Shown here in pieces: positions 1 to 5,740 of a DNA stretch of 7,184 nt (position 1 is the stretch's first letter; every line of letters begins with the position of its first letter). The stretch is from Bacteroidaceae bacterium (GTDB lineage Bacteria > Bacteroidota > Bacteroidia > Bacteroidales > Bacteroidaceae). Where the stretch lies: positions 1 through 7,184 of the forward strand of contig CAAGDO010000183.1 of assembly GCA_900768625.1 (NCBI GenBank), in the 5' to 3' direction. A program made the translations under genes and the position numbers. A model generated the notes under the pieces. The model ran no database searches. It was not told where the DNA came from and worked only from the letters and a program-made list of their open reading frames with translations.

Positions 1-13
1 AGATGTGGATTTT

Positions 14-205
14 GAAGTCTTCTGAACTTTTCTGACGAAGATTTGAATTGGAGTTTGTACTCTTCTAAATTCAATATTCACTTTTCTTTTTGGTCGTTTT
101 TTGACCTTTCATCGGTCGTGTAGCTCGCTACATTCCCTCTTCAAGGCCAAAAACGCCTCAAAAATAAAGGCAAATCTTGAACTTCATAAAAGTTCAGACG
201 ACTTC
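14..205. repeat. Structured intergenic repeat with terminal inverted repeats, complete copy (MITE-like)
   Basis: The ends are inverted copies of each other: 14-35 matches the reverse complement of 184-205 at 20 of 22 positions (core GAAGTCkTCTGAACTTTT). Similarity resumes in AAGATTTG after a three-base gap. Inside are nested hairpins: TTGAATT/AATTCAA (43-49 with 68-74) enclosing GAGT-TTGT-ACTC (51-62), GGTC/GACC (92-95 with 103-106), and the near-palindrome TGTAGC-TC-GCTACA (119-132). On the minus strand TGAACTT/AAGTTCA can form a 7-bp stem at the receptor-proximal end. Positions 88-205 recur inverted at 7067-7184. TTT flanks both ends (11-13 and 206-208), which could be a 3-bp target duplication but may be chance. 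No transposase is encoded here. A mobile non-autonomous element and a dispersed 3'-end or regulatory repeat are both possible. Confidence 0.75.
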
Positions 206-209
206 TTTA

Positions 210-2549
210 TCAGAAATTGATTTTGGCAGAGAATTCAACTGTGAACGGACGGATATAGGAACCGGCCATCCAAGCGCCGTTGTACTGTGCGGCCTGATCC
301 TTGTCGACCAGTTCGGCACCGGCAATTGAGCCCTTCGCACCCGTCTGGTTGAGGAAGTTGATGACGGTGCAGCCCAACTGCACGTGGCGGTTCAGTTTCC
401 AGTCCACACCACCGAAGGTTTCCCAGCGGCCATTGAAGTAATAGGCATTCTTGATGTTGGCATACGTCTTGGAGAAGTAGCGGAAAGAAGCCCATACGCG
501 CAGAGCGTCGTTCTTGAGGAAGGTGTAGGAGGGGTCAAGTTCGACAAGCACCTTGGGAATCTCCGTCACGATGTTGCCCGTCGCGTTGATGCTGCTGACC
601 GTGCCGTCGGAGAAGGTCACACCCGTTTCATACTTCTTGTAGGTCGGTTTCTGATAAGTGAACAGGAAGTAGAATTCGAATCCCTTGAAGGGCTTGACCA
701 CTGCGTCAGTGGTCCATCCGATGGTCTGGATGTCGTATGTCAGGGCAGAGGCCTTGATGTCGGAAGCATTGTTGGGATTGATGAGGTTGAGCGTGGAGTT
801 GTTGTTCGACTTGGAGATGTAGGAGAACAGCGAGGTGAGGCTGATCCAGTCGTTATTGTAGTAAATTCCTGCACGTCCGAGGGGGATACAGATACGTCCC
901 ACGTTGGGCATTTCGGCCGGAGAGAAGGAACTCATGGCCGGACGCTGCGTGTTGTAGGTGAAGTCGCCGGTGAGACCGAACTGACGCGTAATCTTATAGG
1001 TCAGGGCTGCCGTAGCGGCCACGTTGAGCCAGTCGTAGCTGTAGTCAACAGGAGCGATGACTGTACCGTCGGAGGCCGTCGCACCGAGATGATAGTTGGC
1101 GAAACGACCAACATATTTGCCTTCTGCATTACGCACAGCGGCATTCTCGCCTTCAGAGTGGTGCCATTCCAAGCGGACACCATAGTAGGCGTTCAGCTTC
1201 GGCGCGATGTCCCAGTCATGAGTGGCAAAGAGAGCCAATTTGTTTTCATCACCCTTGTAGTATTCAGAGGCATTCTGGTTGAAATTATAGTAGGCTGTCG
1301 AGCCGTAGTATTTCTTTTCAGCCAAGGCGCCCGGATGATAAAGCATGGAAGGCATTTCCTCCACGGTGTGGTCATACATCGTGGTGCAGGAGGCATAGTC
1401 ATTGTGGTAATGCCACTGGTTGAGGCCCACACGCCAAGTCATGTTGCGGTACTGGCGCTTGAGTTCTGAGGTAAGGAATGTCTCGTCGATCTTTCCGCGG
1501 TTGAAGCATGACATGCGGCTCTGCATGTGTCCGGCGTAGGGAGTGAGCGCGCCGTCGAGTCCACGGGTCATATAGCCGTCAGCCGCCGTCACTTCGGTGA
1601 GCGACATGGGTGTCTGGTAGAGGTAGGATCCCAAGGCATGGTCGTATTTGAAGCGGAGGTCCCATTCGAGGCCGTTGTCCCAGCGGTAGCTGTTCTGAAG
1701 GGTCAGCTGGTTGCCACGGCTGGCGGTGGCATCATAGAGTGAGATGTTTTTGACCTCACCCGTGCGCATATCCATATAGGGAATGTTCGACACGTCGGGC
1801 AGATAGGAACTGGTTCCGAGACTGAAACCGGGGATTTCCTTCACCGAACCATCGCCGTTGTAGATAAAGGGCGCACCGGTGGTTGCGTTTGAGAGCCAAT
1901 GTGAATTGGAATAGTGGTAGATGGCCGAGAGGCGGCCGCGTCCCTCATTGTAGAGTTTCGTAAGGGCAAATTTGTAGATTTCCGTGCGGTCCTGATACTG
2001 TGCGAAACGGAGTTTGAACGTACCCGGATCAAAATTCTGGTATACGCTGCCTGAATAGTACCATCCGTTGCCGATATGGCCATTCAGGTTAACGTCGAAC
2101 TGCTGTTTGCCGAAATGGTTGGTGTTGTAGTTGAGCGAACCGTTGAAGAAGGTCTTCTTGTCCGTACCCAACTGGTCGAAGGAATTGACGGCGTAGCCGA
2201 TATTGCCCGTGGTGATGGCTGTTTCGGAAATTTTCAGCAGTCCGGTGTGGGAGAGTGAACCATCTCCGCGCCAGTGGGTATTGACGTTATGGGGGTTGGA
2301 GTTGAACACGACGGGAATGCCGTTTTCGAGTACATTGACATCGCCACCGGGCAAGCCGATGGATATTTCGCGCGGGCCGTTGGCGGATGCTGCATTGAGC
2401 ATCACATTGCGATTGCCCTCTTCTTTATTGCTGCCTTGCAACTGTAGCGTATCGGCGGGCGTTACGTTTTGTGCGAGTGCGCCAGCGCTGATGGCTGCCA
2501 TCATGGTGACGAGTGCTGCACGGCTGAGATGGTTGCTTGTTGATTGCAT
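210..2549 (-). CDS. TonB-dependent receptor-like outer-membrane protein
   Basis: This is a 779-residue predicted outer-membrane beta-barrel. Residues 1-26 look like a signal peptide, with a basic start, the hydrophobic stretch AALVTMMAAISAGALA and likely cleavage after ALA before Gln27. Residues of about 45-150 resemble a compact plug domain (GGDVNVLENGIPVVF), and the rest alternates aromatic-rich strands and polar loops typical of a 22-strand barrel. It ends in Phe (VEFSAKINF), the usual C-terminal signal for barrel assembly. By family, it would import a ligand across the outer membrane using TonB energy. I see no CarboxypepD_reg-like N-terminal extension, no clear TonB box and no SusD-like lipoprotein next to it, so it is a solitary receptor rather than a SusC/SusD pair, and its substrate cannot be inferred. 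The start is supported by the signal peptide and a promoter about 100 bases upstream. The stop lies 4 bases from the repeat. Confidence 0.85.
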   Translation of the reverse strand: MQSTSNHLSRAALVTMMAAISAGALAQNVTPADTLQLQGSNKEEGNRNVMLNAASANGPREISIGLPGGDVNVLENGIPVVFNSNPHNVNTHWRGDGSLSHTGLLKISETAITTGNIGYAVNSFDQLGTDKKTFFNGSLNYNTNHFGKQQFDVNLNGHIGNGWYYSGSVYQNFDPGTFKLRFAQYQDRTEIYKFALTKLYNEGRGRLSAIYHYSNSHWLSNATTGAPFIYNGDGSVKEIPGFSLGTSSYLPDVSNIPYMDMRTGEVKNISLYDATASRGNQLTLQNSYRWDNGLEWDLRFKYDHALGSYLYQTPMSLTEVTAADGYMTRGLDGALTPYAGHMQSRMSCFNRGKIDETFLTSELKRQYRNMTWRVGLNQWHYHNDYASCTTMYDHTVEEMPSMLYHPGALAEKKYYGSTAYYNFNQNASEYYKGDENKLALFATHDWDIAPKLNAYYGVRLEWHHSEGENAAVRNAEGKYVGRFANYHLGATASDGTVIAPVDYSYDWLNVAATAALTYKITRQFGLTGDFTYNTQRPAMSSFSPAEMPNVGRICIPLGRAGIYYNNDWISLTSLFSYISKSNNNSTLNLINPNNASDIKASALTYDIQTIGWTTDAVVKPFKGFEFYFLFTYQKPTYKKYETGVTFSDGTVSSINATGNIVTEIPKVLVELDPSYTFLKNDALRVWASFRYFSKTYANIKNAYYFNGRWETFGGVDWKLNRHVQLGCTVINFLNQTGAKGSIAGAELVDKDQAAQYNGAWMAGSYIRPFTVEFSAKINF

Positions 2550-2652
2550 GGAAAGTGGAATTTGTAGATGGATGTTTCCAGGGGCTGATCGTCACCTGCT
2601 GTCGCCTTCTCGAGGTGCAACATTCGTGGCAATGCCGCGAGGTTTGATGCCG

Positions 2653-2684
2653 CAAAACTACTGACATCCAGCACATGGCACAAA
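2653..2684 (-). promoter_or_regulatory. Bacteroidota-type promoter for the receptor gene
   Basis: On the minus strand, TTTG (2684-2681) is followed after exactly 20 bases by TAGTTTTG (2660-2653). This matches the known Bacteroides primary-sigma pattern TTTG-N19-21-TAnnTTTG. Transcription would start near 2646, giving a leader of roughly 97 bases before the ATG at 2549. A second TAnnTTTG match (TACTTTTG, 2753-2746) lies upstream without a good -33 partner. Confidence 0.65.
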
Positions 2685-2685
2685 G

Positions 2686-2990
2686 ACTAATGTTGCAAAT
2701 TGTGACAAATTTGTTGCATCGCCCCAAAATTGACAATCTATGAAACAAAAGTACAAACTCTGGGCTTAAAACGCCAGTTTGCTTCATTGAGTTTGCAATC
2801 AAAAAAGAGATTTGACAACTTCAGTGTGCGATACGGACTGTAAAGAAGACTTACTTGTTTATGTCAGGATATAACGCTCCTTGGAGAAAAAAGCCGATAT
2901 GCATATACCGCGAAGTTATCGTTAAAAATAACTTTGCCACATTTTTCCCTCAAAAAGGGGAGACTGTTAGGCGGTGACTCTGAAGAAAAA
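2686..2990. other. AT-rich divergent intergenic region, no gene seen
   Basis: This stretch lies between the receptor promoter and the tRNA promoter. I find no convincing coding region. It contains isolated -7-like boxes (TACTTTTG on the minus strand at 2753-2746; TAACTTTG on the plus strand at 2929-2936), neither with a clear -33 partner, and a small inverted repeat GTTAT/ATAAC around 2915-2932. A small RNA starting at either box cannot be excluded from sequence alone. Confidence 0.5.
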
Positions 2991-2993
2991 CAT

Positions 2994-3001
2994 TAACTTT
3001 G
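2994..3001 (+). promoter_or_regulatory. Probable -7 box for the tRNA-Arg gene
   Basis: TAACTTTG fits TAnnTTTG and lies 17 bases before the mature tRNA 5' end, so transcription would begin about 10 bases upstream of it. The -33 element is poor; only TTA-like sequence lies in the expected place. Confidence 0.5.
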
Positions 3002-3018
3002 CACTCAGAAAAGACGGA

Positions 3019-3090
3019 GCCCTCGTAGTTCAATGGATAGAACACCGCTCTCCTAAAGCAGTGATCTGAGTTCGATTCTCAGCGGGGGTA
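3019..3090 (+). tRNA. tRNA-Arg, anticodon CCU
   Basis: A complete 72-base cloverleaf can be folded by hand. The acceptor arm is GCCCTCG/CGGGGGT (first pair G-U, fifth pair U-G), with A as discriminator. The D arm is GTTC/GAAC with an AATGGATA loop. The anticodon arm is CCGCT-CTCCTAA-AGCAG with CCT at 3052-3054. The variable loop has 4 bases, and the T arm is CTGAG-TTCGATT-CTCAG. CCA is not encoded; the gene is followed by CATAG. It decodes AGG (arginine). The anticodon stem carries one C-A mismatch (3046 with 3060). It sits alone between its own -7 box and an intrinsic terminator, so it is probably transcribed as a single unit. Confidence 0.95.
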
Positions 3091-3110
3091 CATAGTTTCT
3101 TCATTTGACA

Positions 3111-3143
3111 GCCGCTTTCCGACACGTTCGGGGGCGGTTTTTT
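3111..3143 (+). terminator. Intrinsic terminator after tRNA-Arg
   Basis: A CCGC/GCGG stem (3112-3115 with 3134-3137) extends through two T-G wobbles and a one-base bulge into CCGA/TCGG around a CACGT loop. It is followed directly by six T residues (3138-3143). It starts 21 bases after the tRNA and lies before the antiporter's candidate promoter, separating the two units. Confidence 0.8.
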
Positions 3144-3162
3144 CGTTGTCATGCTTTTTTAG

Positions 3163-3194
3163 TTGTGCAAGGGTTGTGGCTGTGGATATTTTTG
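3163..3194 (+). promoter_or_regulatory. Candidate promoter for the NhaD-type antiporter gene
   Basis: TTG (3163-3165) is followed after 21 bases by TATTTTTG (3187-3194), a full match to TAnnTTTG. The start would be near 3201, giving a leader of about 90 bases to the ATG at 3294. It lies just after the tRNA terminator, which fits an independent unit. Confidence 0.55.
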
Positions 3195-3218
3195 AGTTCC
3201 TTTGCACATCCTTTGCCA

Positions 3219-3242
3219 TGCGGCCACCTCTGGCCGCAGAGG
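3219..3242 (+). promoter_or_regulatory. Two mutually exclusive hairpins in the antiporter 5' leader
   Basis: TGCGGCCA-CCTC-TGGCCGCA (3219-3238) is a perfect 8-bp stem with a 4-base loop. The overlapping CCTCTG-GCCG-CAGAGG (3227-3242) is a perfect 6-bp stem. The second uses the loop and 3' arm of the first, so only one can form at a time. No T tract follows, so this is not a simple terminator. The role is unknown; mRNA stability or translational control is inference only. Confidence 0.55.
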
Positions 3243-3293
3243 AACAAAAGCAAATATTCAAAACAACCTAACATTATTCTCAATCCAACTTCT

Positions 3294-4640
3294 ATGACAA
3301 CTCTGACCATTTCGATCGTGGCCGTGTTTGTGCTTGGCTATCTGTGTATAGCCATCGAGAGTTTGACGAAAGTCAACAAAGCAGCCATTGCACTCCTCAT
3401 GTTCGTCTTCACCTGGACGCTCTTCATGATTGATCCCGGACAGTACATTTCGGGCATCGTGGGCGACAATGCCGCATTGAAGGTGAGCGAGGTGATGGAA
3501 CACCATCTGGGAAGCACCTCCACCACGCTGTTCTTCCTGATGGGCGCCATGACCATTGTGGAACTGGTCGACCAGAACGGCGGCTTCAATTTCGTGCGCT
3601 CCATGATGAGCACATCAAGCAAACGAAAATTGCTCTGGCGCATTGCCTTCATGACGTTTGTGCTTAGCGCCATCCTTGACAACCTCACCACGTCAATCGT
3701 GATGGTCATGATTCTCCGCAAACTCGTCAGCGACCAAAAAGACCGTCTCATCTACGCCGCACTGGTTGTGATTGCAGCCAATTCCGGCGGTGCATTCTCG
3801 CCCATCGGTGACGTAACGACCATCATGCTTTGGAACAAGGGCCTCATCTCCGCAGCTGGCGTCATCAAGGAAATCATCGTTCCTTCACTGATTTCGATGG
3901 TTATCCCCGCCTTTATCCTGCAGTATTCATTGAAGGGTCAGCTCAAGACTGTGAAGTCCACAGCCACGCTCTCTGAAGCCGAGTTGCTGACTGCAGCCCA
4001 GCGCAAGCTGATCTTCTTCCTCGGTGTGGGTGGCCTCATCTTCGTTCCTATCTTCAAGAGCATCACTCATCTTCCTCCCTTTGTAGGTATCCTCCTCGTG
4101 CTCGGCCTCTTGTGGACCGTCACTGAAATCTTCTATGGCCATCTCCCCCACACTTCCGACAAGGACGGCATGCAGAAACGCGTGACCAACATGCTTTCAC
4201 GCATCGACATGAGCACCATCCTTTTCTTCCTCGGCATCCTCATGGCCGTAGGTTGCCTCGAAACCATCGGTGTGCTCACCCTCATGGGTGAAGGCCTCAA
4301 CACGGCCTTCCAGGGCAACCACTTCATGGTGACCGGCATCATCGGTGTGCTCTCCAGCATTGTCGACAATGTGCCCCTCGTGGCCGGTTGCATGGGTATG
4401 TATCCCGTGGCTGAAATGGGCGATTTCGCTCAGGACGGCGTGTTCTGGCAACTTCTGGCCTACTGTGCCGGTGTGGGCGGTTCAATGCTTATCATCGGTT
4501 CGGCTGCCGGCGTCGTGGTGATGGGTCTTGAAAATATCAGCTTCGGATGGTACATGAAGCACATCACTTGGATTGCCTTCGTTGGTTATTTCCTCGGCAT
4601 CCTGGCCTACTATGTGCAGCGCGAAGTGCTCATGTTCTAA
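3294..4640 (+). CDS. nhaD: NhaD-family Na+/H+ antiporter
   Basis: This 448-residue polytopic inner-membrane protein exchanges Na+ (or Li+) for H+, supporting sodium and pH homeostasis. The sequence has about a dozen hydrophobic segments and the duplicated ion-transporter-superfamily layout: SAILDNLTTS (125-134) in the first half and SSIVDNVPLVAG (354-365) in the second, each with an Asp-Asn pair within a membrane helix. Small-residue motifs ANSGGAFSPIGDVTTIMLW (162-180) and GGSMLIIGSAAGVVVMG (395-411) also match NhaD. Length is close to known NhaD proteins (about 450-480). The frame is open back to a TTG at 3105, but that stretch overlaps the tRNA terminator and candidate promoter and encodes nothing family-like. 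The ATG at 3294, followed by a typical first helix and preceded by A-rich leader, is preferred. It is flanked by its own promoter and terminator, so it is monocistronic. Confidence 0.92.
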   Translation: MTTLTISIVAVFVLGYLCIAIESLTKVNKAAIALLMFVFTWTLFMIDPGQYISGIVGDNAALKVSEVMEHHLGSTSTTLFFLMGAMTIVELVDQNGGFNFVRSMMSTSSKRKLLWRIAFMTFVLSAILDNLTTSIVMVMILRKLVSDQKDRLIYAALVVIAANSGGAFSPIGDVTTIMLWNKGLISAAGVIKEIIVPSLISMVIPAFILQYSLKGQLKTVKSTATLSEAELLTAAQRKLIFFLGVGGLIFVPIFKSITHLPPFVGILLVLGLLWTVTEIFYGHLPHTSDKDGMQKRVTNMLSRIDMSTILFFLGILMAVGCLETIGVLTLMGEGLNTAFQGNHFMVTGIIGVLSSIVDNVPLVAGCMGMYPVAEMGDFAQDGVFWQLLAYCAGVGGSMLIIGSAAGVVVMGLENISFGWYMKHITWIAFVGYFLGILAYYVQREVLMF

Positions 4641-4691
4641 AGCCCCATCCGGCAGCTAGTCAAGCCGCCACTGACAAGACATAAAAGCTCG

Positions 4692-4730
4692 AATCCCCAG
4701 CATCCCTCCCGAGATGCTGGGGATTTTTTT
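4692..4730 (+). terminator. Strong intrinsic terminator after nhaD
   Basis: A perfect 13-bp stem, AATCCCCAGCATC (4692-4704) with GATGCTGGGGATT (4713-4725), encloses an 8-base loop. Seven consecutive T residues (4724-4730) form and follow the end of the 3' arm. It lies 52 bases after the nhaD stop and isolates nhaD from the radical SAM pair. Confidence 0.93.
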
Positions 4731-5089
4731 GTGCGGGATGGCCCTCCATCAGGCAGCAATATCATCTTTTCCTAGCGTAGTCAAAAGGCCCTATCTCTCA
4801 CTTGAAAAGGAAAATCCACAGTACACCCGAATCCGATTTCTCCCCAAAAAATACCCTGATTTACAGGCATGAATATCATAGATGCCCGCAAGACATCTTA
4901 AAAATGCCTCAAAAGCTCTGCCTTGCAGACCAAAGACTCCCCCACGCAGCACAGACAGGAATTGACGGTTCATTGACGTTGAAGCATCTGTATGCGGAGC
5001 ACGCAAAGAATGCGAATATTCCTGTCGAAAAACCGCGCAAAACGCTGAGAAATGCTTATCTTAGCGGCGCAACGTCATACATTATATAT
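4731..5089 (+). other. Leader region before the radical SAM gene, no independent gene seen
   Basis: About 360 bases separate the nhaD terminator from the chosen radical SAM start. The radical SAM frame happens to stay open from a TTG at 4802 (96 extra codons, with an internal ATG at 4904). The translation lacks domain-like character and is unlike the N terminus of activase-type radical SAM proteins, so I treat it as untranslated. A weak promoter is near its 3' end. A long 5' leader with regulatory RNA cannot be excluded, but I see no strong hairpin. Confidence 0.5.
5057..5064 (+). promoter_or_regulatory. Weak -7 box candidate for the radical SAM/HIRAN operon
   Basis: TATCTTAG differs from TAnnTTTG at one base and lies 25 bases before the preferred ATG. 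No TTG or TTTG is found at the expected -33 distance, so this is tentative. Confidence 0.3.
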
Positions 5090-5740
5090 ATGAGAAGACC
5101 GATATTTGGCCTTTCCCGACATCGCATGGGCATCGACGGAAAAGGCATCACCACTCTCGTGACCTTTATGGGATGCCCTTTGGCCTGCAAATACTGCCTC
5201 AATGAGCGTTGCCATGACTCCATTTTCGAAGATGACGGACAAACCCTCAAGAAAGACATCCGCCTGCTTTCGCCTCAAGCGCTCTACGACGTGGTGAAGA
5301 AGGACAACATCTACTTCCAGGCCACAGGTGGCGGCATCTGTTTCGGGGGAGGCGAACCGACCTTGCAGGCTGATTTCATCACGGCCTTTGCCCTGTTGCT
5401 TCCGAAAAACTGGAAACTGACACTGGAAACGTCGCTTCATTGTCCTTGTTCCAACCTTCAGGCTTTAGCTTCATATGTCGATGAATGGATAGTCGACATC
5501 AAGGACACAAATCCACAAATCTATGAGGCTTACACGGGGCAAAAACCGATTGTGATGCAACGTCTGGAAAAGCTGATGACGTACGTTCCAAACGAAAGGA
5601 TTCTTGTCAAAGTGCCTCTGATTCCCGGTTTCAACACGCCCGACGACGTGAAACGAAGCACGGAAGTGCTGAAGGAAATGGGATTGCGACGAATAGTGGA
5701 AACCGAATATGTGAAACCCATCCCCCACCCTCATTCATGA
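5090..5740 (+). CDS. Minimal radical SAM protein, glycyl-radical-activase-like
   Basis: This 216-residue protein is a compact radical SAM enzyme. Cys29, Cys33 and Cys36 (GCPLACKYC) form the CxxxCxxC motif that binds the [4Fe-4S] cluster. GGGICFGGGEP (80-90) is the SAM-contacting GGE motif. ETS (113-115), VDIKD (135-139) and VKVPLIPGFN (173-182) match later core strands of pyruvate formate-lyase activase-type enzymes. There is no ferredoxin-like double-cluster insert and no SPASM domain, and it is slightly shorter than PflA (about 246). The family cleaves SAM to a 5'-deoxyadenosyl radical that abstracts hydrogen from a partner protein or peptide. No glycyl radical enzyme is in the window, so the substrate is unknown. 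Extra cysteines are at 41, 84, 118 and 120. The ATG at 5090 is chosen because the core fold starts immediately (MRRPIFGLSRHRMGID). The stop overlaps the next start as ATGA, implying a coupled operon. Confidence 0.85.
   Translation: MRRPIFGLSRHRMGIDGKGITTLVTFMGCPLACKYCLNERCHDSIFEDDGQTLKKDIRLLSPQALYDVVKKDNIYFQATGGGICFGGGEPTLQADFITAFALLLPKNWKLTLETSLHCPCSNLQALASYVDEWIVDIKDTNPQIYEAYTGQKPIVMQRLEKLMTYVPNERILVKVPLIPGFNTPDDVKRSTEVLKEMGLRRIVETEYVKPIPHPHS

Noticed and set aside
384..1469. Long open frame of 361 codons on the plus strand
   Set aside because: It lies wholly antisense to the receptor gene. The translation is Val/Gly/Arg-rich with no domain, as expected from a codon-phase shadow of a GC-balanced gene.
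2203..2664. 153-codon plus-strand frame
   Set aside because: It is antisense to the receptor N terminus and promoter, with no recognisable protein features.
2425..2802. 125-codon minus-strand frame overlapping the receptor start
   Set aside because: It overlaps the receptor's first codons and crosses its promoter. The translation is rich in Cys, His, Arg and Gln without any domain, and there is no start signal.
2946..2962. CCCT...AGGG hairpin near AAAAA as a terminator
   Set aside because: The stem is 4 bp and has no T tract downstream on either strand.
3019..3090. tRNA as an integration site for a mobile island
   Set aside because: No duplicated tRNA 3' end and no integrase gene are visible, and the flanking genes look like ordinary chromosomal genes.
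3105..3293. N-terminal extension of the antiporter from a TTG start
   Set aside because: It covers the tRNA terminator and the candidate promoter, and the encoded 63 residues are unlike any NhaD N terminus. The ATG at 3294 starts directly with the first membrane helix.
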